DNA from: Actinoplanes campanulatus
GTDB taxonomy: Bacteria > Actinomycetota > Actinomycetes > Mycobacteriales > Micromonosporaceae
Assembly (NCBI RefSeq): GCF_014647795.1
Contig: NZ_BMPW01000004.1
Location: 372,001 to 436,000, forward strand
Direction: 5' to 3'
DNA: 64,000 nucleotides
A model generated the notes under the pieces. It was given only the letters and a program-made list of their open reading frames with translations, did no database searches and had not been told where the DNA came from. Positions 1 to 9,437 of the stretch are shown one piece after another. Positions within the stretch are counted from its first letter, which is position 1. Every line of letters begins with the position of its first letter. A program made the position numbers and the translations under genes.

Positions 1-42
1 GGCGACAGGCATAGATTCCGTTCGTTACTTCCGGAGTGTATC

Positions 43-53
43 CGAAACTTTCG
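43..53. promoter_or_regulatory. CGAAA-N-TTTCG inverted repeat upstream of GH10
   Basis: The sequence CGAAACTTTCG is a perfect 5-bp inverted repeat with a 1-nt centre, 33 bp before the xylanase start. Short inverted repeats of this type are known in actinomycete xylanase promoters and affect xylan-dependent expression. Related imperfect boxes lie before the second GH10 gene (16104-16114) and the CBM2-protease gene (35836-35860). Assignment as an operator is inferred from position and symmetry. Confidence 0.5.
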
Positions 54-86
54 ATCGTTCCTCGACATCTCCGATAAGGAGTTCCC

Positions 87-1238
87 GTGCGCCGTCCATG
101 GCTTCCCCTCGCTGTCGCCACAGCTACCGCACTACTCGGCGGACAGCTCGCGTTCGCCGGTTCCGCCACCGCGGGCTCCGACCCGGTGGCCGCGAAGCCA
201 TCGCCCGCACCCGCCTACCCGGCCGACTCGTTGCGGGCGCTCGCCGCCCGGGTGGGCCTGCGCATCGGCACAGCGGTGAACGCGGACGAGCTGGGCTCCA
301 ACGAGAAGTACACGCAGATCACCGCTGAGCAGTTCTCCAGCGTCACCGCGGAGAACGCCATGAAGTGGGCCGAAGTGGAGGCCGTCCGCGGCACCTACAC
401 CTGGGAGAAGGCAGACCAGCTCGTCGCGTTCGCCGAGAAGAACCGGCAGTTGGTGCGTGGTCACACGCTGCTCTGGCACAACCAGCTGCCCGCGTGGCTG
501 TCCACCGACGGCTACACCACCACCCTCTCGAACGAGGAGGTGAAGGCGGTCCTCAAGGAGCACATCTTCGCTCAGGTACGCCACTTCAAGGGCGACATCT
601 GGCAGTGGGACGTGGTCAACGAGGCCTTCGACGACAATGGGCAGCCCCGCCAGACCATCTGGTACAAAGCCTGGGGCGGCACCGGCTACATCGCCGACGC
701 GTTCCGCTGGGCGCACCAGGCCGATCCGAAGGCGTTGCTGTTCTACAACGACTACAACCTGGAGTTCACCGGGCCCAAGAGCAACGCGGTGTACGAGCTG
801 GTCAAGTCGCTGAAGGCGCAGCGCGTGCCGATCCACGGCGTCGGGTTCCAGGGTCACCTGTCCACTCAGTACGGCTACCCGGACCTGCTGAGCAACCTCG
901 AACGCTTCGCCGCGCTGGGGCAGAAGGTGGCGCTGACCGAGGTGGACGTGCGTACGCTGACCAAGCCGGATGCCGTCAACGTGCCGGTGGACGCGCTCGC
1001 CCCGTACGCCCAGGAGAGCTACTGGTCCCGTTCACTGAAGGCGTGCCTGGCCGTCCGCGCCTGCATCTCGTTCACGCCGTGGGGGTTCGGCGACTCCTAC
1101 TCCTGGGTGCCCGGCTGGTTCGACGACCCGCAGGCGGGCGCTGCTCTGATCTACGACGAGCAGCTGAACCCGAAGGGCCAGTACCACGTCCTGCAGCAGG
1201 ATCTGGCGCTTGCCGCGGGCGCCCCGCACCGCGGCTGA
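87..1238 (+). CDS. secreted GH10 endo-1,4-beta-xylanase
   Basis: Secreted retaining xylanase that hydrolyses internal beta-1,4 bonds of xylan. The GTG start follows AAGGAG at 76-81. Residues 1-30 form a signal peptide ending near a SATA/GSD stretch. The rest is a single GH10 barrel: the acid/base Glu is in WDVVNEAF (about residue 179) and the nucleophile Glu in LTEVDV (about residue 285). Other GH10 landmarks are GHTLLWHNQLP and the TPWGFGDSYSW segment. It has no carbohydrate-binding module, unlike the second GH10 at 16383. At 383 residues it is a typical length. It is monocistronic, bounded by a CGAAA-type repeat upstream and a strong hairpin downstream. Confidence 0.95.
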   Translation: MRRPWLPLAVATATALLGGQLAFAGSATAGSDPVAAKPSPAPAYPADSLRALAARVGLRIGTAVNADELGSNEKYTQITAEQFSSVTAENAMKWAEVEAVRGTYTWEKADQLVAFAEKNRQLVRGHTLLWHNQLPAWLSTDGYTTTLSNEEVKAVLKEHIFAQVRHFKGDIWQWDVVNEAFDDNGQPRQTIWYKAWGGTGYIADAFRWAHQADPKALLFYNDYNLEFTGPKSNAVYELVKSLKAQRVPIHGVGFQGHLSTQYGYPDLLSNLERFAALGQKVALTEVDVRTLTKPDAVNVPVDALAPYAQESYWSRSLKACLAVRACISFTPWGFGDSYSWVPGWFDDPQAGAALIYDEQLNPKGQYHVLQQDLALAAGAPHRG

Positions 1239-1246
1239 ACACCGCC

Positions 1247-1278
1247 GGATGCCGTGCTCCAGCCGGAGCACGGCATCC
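1247..1278 (+). terminator. hairpin terminator after GH10 gene
   Basis: A perfect 14-bp stem (GGATGCCGTGCTCC with its complement) and 4-nt loop begins 9 bp after the xylanase stop. It lies inside the longest open frame of the next gene, which argues that the next gene starts downstream at about 1378 rather than at 1210. Confidence 0.85.
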
Positions 1279-1377
1279 GTTGTCGCTGCCGGACCGGCTC
1301 GACCACGGGACAGTCGGGTACGGCGTCTAGGATCGGCGGCGACAGACGACGGGGCGCCTGCGGAAAGTGATGACGAG

Positions 1378-4300
1378 TTGACCTCAGACTTGGTGTCGTT
1401 CGAGGATGCCGTCCGGTCGGCCGTCGAGCAGGGGAGTGCCGAACTCGCCCGGCTGGACGAGATCGTCGGCGAACTGGCCCGCGCGTTCGCGCCAGGGCAG
1501 CGGGGCGGGCCGGCGTCATCGCCCCTGATCACCAGGCTGGACGACTTCACCGCCGAGTTCCCGGCGCATCTGCGAGTTCACCTGGATCGTGAACGGGAGT
1601 CGCTCGCATCGTTCAACATCGCGTTCTTCGGGCGTACCGGGGTCGGCAAGAGCACCCTGCTGTCGGTGTTCGGCCGGCTCGACGGGACGTACGTCTCGCC
1701 TGGTGAAAGTGACTGCACCACCGAGGTGCAGGCTGTCGAGTGGCGCAACTGCCGGCTGTACGACACCCCCGGCATCAACGGCTGGGGCCGCACCGAGAGC
1801 CGCGAGAGTCTCGAGGCCAAGGCGCGCCGGGCGGTCGAGGTCGCCGATGTCGTGCTGCTGTGCTTCGACTCCCAGTCCCAGCAGGCGATGGAGTTCGCGA
1901 AGATCGCCGCCTGGATCAGGGACTACGGCAAACCGGCGGTGGCCGTCCTCAACTCCCGCAACGCGCAGTGGCGCCATCCCGCGCGGGTCGTCGCGCCCCT
2001 GCGGCGGAACCTGTCCGAGCAGGTGCGGCAGCACGCCGACAACATCCGGACCCACCTCGTGACGATCGGGCTGCCGGAGACGCCGATCGTCGCGATCCAC
2101 GGCCAGCGGGCCCTGTTCGCCCGAGCTGCCACCCCCTTCCGAGGGGTGGCCGCGGACGGCCTCGACTTCGAACGCGACACCTTCGGCATCGAGTACCTCG
2201 AACGCTGGTCGAACTTCGGGACGCTGGAGCGCCTGATGGCCCACCTGATCGAGGAGGGCGCCGCCGATCTGCGGCTGGCCGCGCTGCGCAGGGACGTCGA
2301 GTCGCGATGCCGCCGGGGGATCGGTGAACTCGAGGACCTGGCGGCCGCGATCGACCAGGAGGCCGGATCCCTCGAACGTGACATCGAGTCGCTGTTCGCC
2401 GTGCTCGGCTACCCGGACGACGCCGAACGGGCCGGGTGGCCGCACGACGCGGCACTGGGCGCGGACCTGGTCGAGGTGTCGGAGGCGGCGCGGGGAGTCC
2501 CGTACACGTCCCCGCCCAAGGGGACGCTGGACCGCTTCGTCCGGCATCTCACCGCCTCGCACCTGGCCGGATGCCGCCGGCAGGCGAAGGCCGACGTGGA
2601 TGAGCTGATCCGCACGGCGTTCGCCGAGAAACGAGCGGTCGAGGAGACGGAGTTCATCGAGGCGGTGTTCGACGAGGACGCCGTCGGCGCCGCGGTGGCG
2701 GCCGTGTGGGCGGACCGCGGGGAGTTCCTGCAACGTGAGCTCGAAGTCGCGGTGGGCCCCGAGTCGACCGGCAACGCGATGACGGTGTCGCACACCGCGA
2801 AGATCCTCGGTGGCGAGGGCAGCGGCGTGATGGGTGACGTCGTCAAGGGGTCGGGCATCGCGCTGGGTCTGGGCGCCGCCGCCGTACCGCTCGCCGCGCT
2901 CCTGCTGTCGAACCCGGTGGGATGGGTGATCGGCGCGACGGCCGTGGGCGTCGGGATCGTGAGCCAGGTCCAGCAGTACTTCGGCAGGAAGATGAGCGAC
3001 GAGGAAGCCGAACGGGCGCGGGAGGCGAGATCCCAGGCGACGGTGACCGGCCATCGCGCGGTGGACGAGACCTTCACCGGGTACGAGGACTCGCTCGTGG
3101 CCGAGAGCCGGAAAGCGGCGTGGACACTACTGGGTCCCGCGGTCACCGAGTCACTGCGTACCGCGATCGAGCTTCGCACCGCACGCGCCCGGATCGACCG
3201 GCTGATCGACGACCTGCGCGCCCACGCCGGTGCGATCGCGCCCGCGCCCGCGGTGGCCGACGTCCTGCAACGGGCCCAGCGTCGCATGGGCGGATCGACG
3301 GCCGAGGTGACCCGCCTGTTCCTCGGCGAGGACTGGCTCGAGGCCAACTTGGATCCGCATCGGCCGGCGCAGATCGATCAAACCCTTCAGCAAGGGTACG
3401 CCGAGCGCCGTCACCAGGACCACGAACGACTGACCCGGGTGCTGGCCACGGCGTGGAACACCCCGTCGACGGCGGCCATCCACTCGTGGCGGGCCGACCT
3501 CGAGGAAGCCGCCCGGCACGACCCGGAGCTGTTCGACATCGTCCGGGCCTTCTGGAGCGTCGACGGAGCGAAGCCGGCCTTCGCCGTCCTCGGTGACTAC
3601 AACTCGGGCAAGTCGTCGCTGATCCGCCGGATCATGGTGGACAGCGGCCGGGAGACACCCGCGGCGATCGACATCCGGGCCACGCCGGCGACCGCGGCCA
3701 CGACCCGCTACCCGTTCCCCGGGTTCGACCTCGTGGACACGCCCGGCCTGCAGAGCGGGCACGGCGAACACGACACCATCGCGTACGAGGCCATCGTCGA
3801 GGCCGCGCTGGTGTTCGTCGTCGTCCACATCAACCTGCTGGTCGGCAACACCGCGCTGCTGGAGGACCTGGCGCGCGGCGCGGAGACGATCGCCGCGAAG
3901 GGCGGCCGGATGGTGTTCCTCATCAACCGGTGCGACGAACTCGGTATGAACCCGCTCGCCGAACCCGCCGCATTCCTCAACCTCCAGGACCGCAAACGCG
4001 AAGAACTGCGCACCGCGTTCGCCGCCCGCGGCATCGAGATCGGCACCGACCGGATCCACTGCCTGTCCGGTGACCCGTTCGGCCTGGTCGGAGCCGTTCC
4101 CGGGGCGCAGCCCGCCGCCTTCGACGAGAACCGGCTGTGGGACGGCGTAGCGGCGCTGACGAGCACCCTGTCCGGCCTCACCGACGAGCGACTGTCCGCC
4201 GCATCGTCGTCGGCGGCCTTCGACACGGCGGTCACCGGCCTGAAACGGCGCCGCCATGCGCTGGAGCAGGCACAGGCCGACGCCGAGAACGAGATGCGCC

Positions 4301-5160
4301 GCTCGGAACCGGTGATCGCCACCGTACGGGCCGCGGTGAAGGACGCCGTGATCCTGGAGAACTCGCTGCGCGAGGCCGCCCGCCGCACGGTGGACCGCCA
4401 CCTGGTGGCAGCCAAGTCCGCGGTCGTGAAGATCGAACGCAAGGACGCCAAGAAGCTGGAGGACCTCGTCCAGTCCTGGTGGAAGGCCCCGGAGTTCGAA
4501 GCCGACCTCGAACGCTACCTGGCCGACGCGGCACACCGGCTGGACGAGTGGTACAGCGACCACATGTCCGCGATCGGACGCGAGATGCGCGCCGCCGAAC
4601 TCCAGGTCGCACCCGAACTCGCGGCGGAGTTCCAAGCCAAGGGAAACGCCTGGTACGAGAACGTGACCTCGGGCGCCGGCAATGTCGCGGGCGCCGTGGC
4701 GCCGCTGGTGAACGCGCTCGGCACCCGGGACGCGGTCTACGCCATCGGCAAGTACTTCGGCCACAGCTTCAAGCCCTGGGGCGCCGTCAACGGCGCCGCC
4801 CGGGTCGCCCGGGCCGGATTCGTGCTCGGGCTCGTCGCCTCGGCCGCCGACGTGGCGATGATGGCCAACGACAAACACAAGGACGGCAAACACAAGGGCC
4901 AGCAGGACTCGGCCCTGCGGGAGATCGACGAGTCGGCCGCCGGGCTCGTCGAGCAGATCATGCGCGGTGACCGGGGTGACGGTCCCGTCGGATACCTGGA
5001 ACAGCAGATCAGGGAGCTCGAGGCGCTGCTCGGCGTACACCTCGATCGCGAGACGTCCCTCCAGACGGAGATCGACTCGGCGAGAACGCGGGCCGGGACG
5101 GCCGATGCCCTGATCACGGCCGCGGACGAACTGACCGGCACAACGGGGAGGAACGAGTGA
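1378..5160 (+). CDS. large dynamin-like protein with two GTPase domains
   Basis: A roughly 1260-residue protein with two complete P-loop GTPase modules, resembling bacterial dynamin-like/YfjP-type GTPases. Module 1 has GRTGVGKST at residues 85-93 and DTPG at 129-132; its G4 looks degenerate (NSRN). Module 2 has GDYNSGKSS at 739-747, DTPG at 787-790 and NRCD at 850-853. Each module is followed by helical, Glu/Arg-rich sequence and a hydrophobic glycine/alanine-rich segment (about 490-535 and near the C-terminus) that could insert in membrane. I chose the TTG at 1378 because GGAAAG lies about 10 bp upstream and the upstream extension overlaps the xylanase terminator; an alternative start is 1393. 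It overlaps the next GTPase by GTGA, so the two are probably translated together and may act as a pair in membrane remodelling. The physiological role is unknown. Confidence 0.8.
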   Translation: MTSDLVSFEDAVRSAVEQGSAELARLDEIVGELARAFAPGQRGGPASSPLITRLDDFTAEFPAHLRVHLDRERESLASFNIAFFGRTGVGKSTLLSVFGRLDGTYVSPGESDCTTEVQAVEWRNCRLYDTPGINGWGRTESRESLEAKARRAVEVADVVLLCFDSQSQQAMEFAKIAAWIRDYGKPAVAVLNSRNAQWRHPARVVAPLRRNLSEQVRQHADNIRTHLVTIGLPETPIVAIHGQRALFARAATPFRGVAADGLDFERDTFGIEYLERWSNFGTLERLMAHLIEEGAADLRLAALRRDVESRCRRGIGELEDLAAAIDQEAGSLERDIESLFAVLGYPDDAERAGWPHDAALGADLVEVSEAARGVPYTSPPKGTLDRFVRHLTASHLAGCRRQAKADVDELIRTAFAEKRAVEETEFIEAVFDEDAVGAAVAAVWADRGEFLQRELEVAVGPESTGNAMTVSHTAKILGGEGSGVMGDVVKGSGIALGLGAAAVPLAALLLSNPVGWVIGATAVGVGIVSQVQQYFGRKMSDEEAERAREARSQATVTGHRAVDETFTGYEDSLVAESRKAAWTLLGPAVTESLRTAIELRTARARIDRLIDDLRAHAGAIAPAPAVADVLQRAQRRMGGSTAEVTRLFLGEDWLEANLDPHRPAQIDQTLQQGYAERRHQDHERLTRVLATAWNTPSTAAIHSWRADLEEAARHDPELFDIVRAFWSVDGAKPAFAVLGDYNSGKSSLIRRIMVDSGRETPAAIDIRATPATAATTRYPFPGFDLVDTPGLQSGHGEHDTIAYEAIVEAALVFVVVHINLLVGNTALLEDLARGAETIAAKGGRMVFLINRCDELGMNPLAEPAAFLNLQDRKREELRTAFAARGIEIGTDRIHCLSGDPFGLVGAVPGAQPAAFDENRLWDGVAALTSTLSGLTDERLSAASSSAAFDTAVTGLKRRRHALEQAQADAENEMRRSEPVIATVRAAVKDAVILENSLREAARRTVDRHLVAAKSAVVKIERKDAKKLEDLVQSWWKAPEFEADLERYLADAAHRLDEWYSDHMSAIGREMRAAELQVAPELAAEFQAKGNAWYENVTSGAGNVAGAVAPLVNALGTRDAVYAIGKYFGHSFKPWGAVNGAARVARAGFVLGLVASAADVAMMANDKHKDGKHKGQQDSALREIDESAAGLVEQIMRGDRGDGPVGYLEQQIRELEALLGVHLDRETSLQTEIDSARTRAGTADALITAADELTGTTGRNE

Positions 5161-6740
5161 CCGTGGTCGACATCGATGCGGTGCGGGACTGGCTGGGCCG
5201 GCTGCCGGGCGGATCGCTGGCCGGACGGTACGGCGCCGCCTGGGACGCCTTCCAGAGTCTGGACAAGCCGGTCGTGACCCTCTTCGGGTCCTACGACACC
5301 GGCAAGAGCTCCCTGCTGCGCCGGCTGATCGCCGACGCGGGCGGCACGGCGCCCGCCTGGCTCACCATCAGCGCCCGTCACGAGACCTTCGAGGTCAACG
5401 GCGTCGAGGTCGGCGGGTGCATCGTCCGTGACACCCCCGGATTCTCGGTCGGCGGGTCCGACATCCGGGCCCAGAACAACACCCGCGAGGCCCTGGCAGC
5501 GGTCGATCTCACGGACGTCGGCGTCCTCGTGCTGACCCCGCAACTGGCGACCGCCGACCGCGACCAGCTCCAGCAGCTGATCACGCGCGAGTGGCCCGCG
5601 GGAACGCTGTGGATCGTGATCTCTCGGTTCGACGAGGCGGGCGTGAACCCGGAGTACGGGCTCGCCCCGTACCGGGAGCTTTCCGCTCGAAAGGTCCGTG
5701 AACTGCGGCAACAGCTGACGTTCGACGACCCGACCCCGGTGTACGTGGTGGCGCCGGACCCGTTCGGGCTGGCCGGCTCCTACACCGATCTCGGCCCGGA
5801 GACCTGGGACGCCTACCGCGCCTGGGACGGCATGAAGGACCTGACCGACGCTCTCGGCGCGGTGTCGCCGTCGGACCTGCCCGGATGGCGGCACGCCGCC
5901 GGGCAACGCTACTGGACGGCGGTCCTCGACGAGACCGTGACCGAACTGCGCCGGCAGCTGGCCGACTACACGGTCCGCGCCGAGGTGGCCACCAGCGGCA
6001 TCACCCGCCGCCGGGCGTCCGAGAACGAGCTCGACGCCATCGACCGCGCCGCCCGGGCCGGCCTCGACGGTCTCGTCGAGGAGGTGCTGCGCCGCGCGGG
6101 GAACCCGGCCTCCGGCGCCGACGAGGTCCAGGCCGAGATCCAGCGTGCGCTCGGCGAGTGGTTCGAGAAGCACGAGCTCCGCCTCCAGCGGCTGCGGCAA
6201 TCGGTGCGCAAGTCCACCGAACGCGACCACGCCCACCCCGCCTGGACCGACTTCGCCTCCCTGGTCGCCACCCTCGAATCCGGCGCCACCGCGACCCCGG
6301 CCGAGGGCCTCGCCGGACGGGTCGAGTCGGTCGGGCCCATGCTGGTCGGCGTGCTGAAGGCGATGAGTGACGCGGCCGGGCCGCTCGCCGGCAAGAAGAC
6401 CCGCACGGCCAAGGCGGCCGAAGGGCTGGGACGGCACCTCGGCACCGTCGAAGCCGCGGTTCCCCTCGTCGTGTACGCGGCGAAGATCTTCGACGACTAC
6501 CGGGCGGACCGCGCCCGCGCCAACCAGGACAGAGCGGCGGCCGACCGGCGGCAACAGCTCATCGACGCCTGCACACAGCACGCCCTCGACACCTGGCAGC
6601 CGTACGTCGACGATCTGCGCGACGAGATCGTCGCCGCGACGAGCGACCGCGCCGACCTCGACGAGAGCCTGCACCAACTCGTCGACCAGCTACGCGAAGC
6701 CGTGACCGAGGGCGAGCGCCTCCTCGCCCCGCCGCGGTAG
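5157..6740 (+). CDS. dynamin-like GTPase, second of pair
   Basis: A 527-residue protein with one GTPase module: GSYDTGKSS at residues 44-52, DTPGFS near 92, and an SRFDEAG segment at the G4 position (NKxD-like but without the Asn). The C-terminal half is mostly helical with long charged segments, as in dynamin-like stalks. The GTG start shares GTGA with the stop of the upstream two-headed GTPase, indicating translational coupling. Its P-loop (G-x-Y-x-T/S-GKSS) is closer to the second GTPase module of its neighbour (GDYNSGKSS) than to the first, suggesting descent by duplication. It probably forms a hetero-oligomer with the upstream protein. No specific function can be read from sequence. Confidence 0.8.
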   Translation: MTVVDIDAVRDWLGRLPGGSLAGRYGAAWDAFQSLDKPVVTLFGSYDTGKSSLLRRLIADAGGTAPAWLTISARHETFEVNGVEVGGCIVRDTPGFSVGGSDIRAQNNTREALAAVDLTDVGVLVLTPQLATADRDQLQQLITREWPAGTLWIVISRFDEAGVNPEYGLAPYRELSARKVRELRQQLTFDDPTPVYVVAPDPFGLAGSYTDLGPETWDAYRAWDGMKDLTDALGAVSPSDLPGWRHAAGQRYWTAVLDETVTELRRQLADYTVRAEVATSGITRRRASENELDAIDRAARAGLDGLVEEVLRRAGNPASGADEVQAEIQRALGEWFEKHELRLQRLRQSVRKSTERDHAHPAWTDFASLVATLESGATATPAEGLAGRVESVGPMLVGVLKAMSDAAGPLAGKKTRTAKAAEGLGRHLGTVEAAVPLVVYAAKIFDDYRADRARANQDRAAADRRQQLIDACTQHALDTWQPYVDDLRDEIVAATSDRADLDESLHQLVDQLREAVTEGERLLAPPR

Positions 6741-6780
6741 CCCGACGGCGCCTGTTGCGCCGGCCACGCAGACTGGGGGA

Positions 6781-7020
6781 GTGGGCACGATTCAGGACCC
6801 GAACGCCGACCGCGACTGGTTGAAACGCAGCTACCCCGACACCGGTGGCAACCCGTTCACCGTCGAGGCACAGACGGAGATGATGGGCAGGCTGGCCGAG
6901 GGCACCGGGGACAGCCGGATGGCCCGAATCGGCCGGGTCGTCATCCGGGTCACCGTCTGGATCACGCTGGCCTCGATCTTCCTGTCGATTCTCGCGGACG
7001 CCCTGAACCGGCGGGGGTGA
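6781..7020 (+). CDS. small membrane protein of the GTPase operon
   Basis: A 79-residue protein with a hydrophilic N-terminal half and one predicted transmembrane helix at about residues 50-73 (VVIRVTVWITLASIFLSIL). The GTG start is preceded by GGGGGA at 6775-6780. It sits 40 bp after the second GTPase and before a strong terminator, so it is the last gene of the operon. It could anchor the GTPases at the membrane; this is inference from context only. I recognise no family. Confidence 0.65.
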   Translation: MGTIQDPNADRDWLKRSYPDTGGNPFTVEAQTEMMGRLAEGTGDSRMARIGRVVIRVTVWITLASIFLSILADALNRRG

Positions 7021-7051
7021 ACGGCAGGGGCGACGAGCACGCCGCGATCTG

Positions 7052-7096
7052 CCGGATGACCGGTCGCCGGGTTCGGTTCGGCGACCGGTCATCCGG
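7052..7096. terminator. bidirectional hairpin terminator
   Basis: A perfect 18-bp stem (CCGGATGACCGGTCGCCG and complement) with a 9-nt loop lies between the converging ends of the GTPase operon (stop at 7020) and the GH43 gene (stop at 7099), so it can serve both strands. Confidence 0.85.
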
Positions 7097-7098
7097 GG

Positions 7099-9150
7099 TC
7101 AGGGTGCGGTCAGGTCGAACCGGGTGACGATGACGGTTCCGCCGAGCGCGCTGGTGGCGTAGTTGAAGATGCCGAAGCGGTAGCCCATGAAGAACTGCCA
7201 GGCGTTGTTCAAGGTGAACGCCGGCCCGAGGATGGTGAACGTGGTGCCGTTCGTGCTGTAGGAGAAGGTGGCGGTCCGTCCGGAGCCGGGCCGGATGTCG
7301 GCGGTGACCCGCAACCAGATCCGGCCCCCGGTGACGGTCGCGCCGGCCGCCTCGGTGCCGGTGCCGGTGGTGGCCCAGCTCGAGTTCATGGTCAGGCCGT
7401 TGGTCATCGACACCCGGGTGACGCCGTTGTCCTTGCGGACGCCGATCCACGCCGAGGAGTCGCGCAGCATGGCCAGGCCGGCGCGGTCGCCGTTGGCCAT
7501 CGACGAGTAGTTCAGCTCGATGGTGGCGGTGGAGGCCGGTCCCTGGATGCGGTGGGTGATGGTGTTGCGGGCGTTGTACAGGTCGTTGGTCACCGTCGCG
7601 GTGGACAACCGCAGTCCGTTGCCGACGCTGAACCGGCTGGTGTCGGGATTGTGGTTCCATTCCCAGCGGTGGCCGAGCGTGGCGGAGGTGAACGTGTCCG
7701 GGCCGATCATCGGTTGCACGGTCCTGGAGGTGCTGATGTTCGGCTTCGGGTAGGTGGCGCCCCACCGGCCGTCGACCGTGGTCAGCACCGGCCAGTCGTT
7801 GCTCCAGGTGATCGGGGCCAGCGTCGGCACCCGCCCGCCGGGGAAGGCGTCGGTGAACGCCATGTACCACCAGTCACCGTTCTGGGTCTGCACCAGTCCG
7901 CCCTGGTGCGGGACGCCGCCGCCGGAGATCGGGCCGGGAAGATCAAGAAGGACCTGACGTTGCTCGTACGGACCCCACGGGCTGGTCGAGCGCAGCACGT
8001 ACTGACCGTTCGCCGGACGGGTCAGCCAGATGTAGTAGTAGTTGCCGCGCTTGTACATGCGGGCGCCCTCGAGGGTGCCGATGCTCGACGGCGTGGTGTA
8101 GACGGTCTGCGCCCGCACCTGGGAGGTCAGGTCGGCCGACAGTTGGGCGACGCTGATCGTGCCGTTGCCGTAGGCCACGTACGGGGTGTCGTTGTCGAAC
8201 AGCAACCCGGCGTCGTAGTAGCAGCTGTTGATCCGGGCCTTCTTGGTCCAGGCGCCGTCCACCGCCGACGCGGTGTAGACGTAGGTGCGGTTGAACTCGG
8301 TGCAGCCCAGCCAGTAATAGGTGCTGTTGCTCGGCCGGTAGTTGAACGCCGACGCCCAGATCCCCTTGACGTACGCCCGGCCGCCGGACAGGTCGTAGGC
8401 CGTCGAGTCGAAGTCCAGTCGCGGCACCGAGTGCCCGGCGTACTCCCAGTTCACCAGGTCGTACGAGCGCAGGATCGGCGCGCCCGGCGAGTAGTGCATG
8501 GTCGACGCCGACCAGTAGTAGGCGTCGCCGACCCGGATGATGTCGCCGTCAGCGAAGTCCTGCCACACCACGGGGTTGGTGAAGGTTCCGGTGCCCGGTG
8601 TGCTCGTGCCGAGTTTGACGAGTTGCCACTGCTGGTTGGCGCCGTTCCAGTCGGTGTACTGGACGATGTTCGCGCCGTCCGCGGTGGACGCGCCCTGCAC
8701 CTCCACCGCCTTGCCGCTGTTGCGGTTGATCAGCTGGATGTAGCCGTCGATGTCCTGCACGCTGAACTGCTGGTTGGCGGCGTTGTTGTCGGTCCACTGG
8801 ATGACGGCCGCCCCGTCGGCGGTGGAATTGCCGGTGACGTCGAGAACCTTGCCGGACAGCTTGGACCGCAGGCGGTAGAAGCCGCCGCCGGAGTCGACGA
8901 ACTGCCACTGCTGCTGGGCCTGGTCGTTGCGGCTCCATTGGGTGATCCGGGCGCCGTCGTTGGTGGCCTGGTTGTAGAGGTCGAGGGCCTTGCCGCTGGT
9001 CCGGTTGACCAGCACGTAGGAGGCGCTGGTGTCGATTGTCGCGGCGGACGCCGGGGACGCGGTCACCGCGACGGCTCCGCCGCCGGCGAGCAGGGCCATC
9101 GCGGCCAGAGCGGTACGCCATCGGCGGCGCCGTGGGGATGCGGCCTTCAT
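7099..9150 (-). CDS. secreted GH43 beta-xylosidase/arabinofuranosidase with ricin-type lectin domain
   Basis: A 683-residue secreted glycosidase. A signal peptide (RRRRWRTALAAMALLAGG) is followed by an N-terminal ricin-type beta-trefoil module with repeated QQW/QQF motifs (about residues 35-170). A GH43 five-bladed propeller follows, with the catalytic-base Asp in WQDFADGDIIRVGDAYYW. The C-terminal region (about 480-683) is a concanavalin-like beta-sandwich, as in many GH43 beta-xylosidases. The start at 9150 has GAGGAG 7 bp upstream; the longer frame to 9243 adds a non-signal leader. Likely substrates are xylo-oligosaccharides or arabinosyl side chains; the exact specificity cannot be read. 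The upstream region holds a TTTCGG box near 9232. Divergence from the GH27 operon is separated by the CE1 gene. Confidence 0.88.
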   Translation of the reverse strand: MKAASPRRRRWRTALAAMALLAGGGAVAVTASPASAATIDTSASYVLVNRTSGKALDLYNQATNDGARITQWSRNDQAQQQWQFVDSGGGFYRLRSKLSGKVLDVTGNSTADGAAVIQWTDNNAANQQFSVQDIDGYIQLINRNSGKAVEVQGASTADGANIVQYTDWNGANQQWQLVKLGTSTPGTGTFTNPVVWQDFADGDIIRVGDAYYWSASTMHYSPGAPILRSYDLVNWEYAGHSVPRLDFDSTAYDLSGGRAYVKGIWASAFNYRPSNSTYYWLGCTEFNRTYVYTASAVDGAWTKKARINSCYYDAGLLFDNDTPYVAYGNGTISVAQLSADLTSQVRAQTVYTTPSSIGTLEGARMYKRGNYYYIWLTRPANGQYVLRSTSPWGPYEQRQVLLDLPGPISGGGVPHQGGLVQTQNGDWWYMAFTDAFPGGRVPTLAPITWSNDWPVLTTVDGRWGATYPKPNISTSRTVQPMIGPDTFTSATLGHRWEWNHNPDTSRFSVGNGLRLSTATVTNDLYNARNTITHRIQGPASTATIELNYSSMANGDRAGLAMLRDSSAWIGVRKDNGVTRVSMTNGLTMNSSWATTGTGTEAAGATVTGGRIWLRVTADIRPGSGRTATFSYSTNGTTFTILGPAFTLNNAWQFFMGYRFGIFNYATSALGGTVIVTRFDLTAP

Positions 9151-9368
9151 CGTCAACTCCTCAAACAGGGGGAAACACGGGGATGAGCCGGATTGAGAAC
9201 GCTCACACACGTGCAGGCATGGTGTCAGAGGTTTCGGCGACATTTCAAGGAGTCAATATTTAGGCGCCGTTTTCCATTCTCGGAGCAACATTTCTGTTAT
9301 GAGTCCGGGGATGAGGGAGTCGAGTCGGTCGCCGGGCGATGGGCGTACGAGATGGGAGCGTTCGGCGC

Positions 9369-9424
9369 GGAAGGCCGCGGTGCCAGACCGCCATGATCGC
9401 GGCAACTTTCGGCCGCGGCCTTCC
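9369..9424 (-). terminator. inverted repeat downstream of CE1 esterase
   Basis: Perfect 12-bp arms (GGAAGGCCGCGG and complement) with a 32-nt loop lie just past the esterase stop at 9438 on the minus strand. The loop is long for a factor-independent terminator, hence moderate confidence. Confidence 0.45.
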
Positions 9425-9437
9425 TTGCCGTCCCCTG

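Noticed and set aside
1210-1377. N-terminal extension of the large GTPase
   Set aside because: It overlaps the xylanase end and its terminator hairpin and has no protein-like character; TTG at 1378 with a ribosome site is better.
4737-6677. Long minus-strand frame opposite the second GTPase
   Set aside because: Antisense shadow: no domain, biased composition, and the opposite strand carries GTPase motifs.
7552-9186. Long plus-strand frame opposite the GH43 gene
   Set aside because: Val/Arg/Gly/His-rich composition typical of antisense frames in high-GC DNA; GH43 on the other strand has clear motifs.
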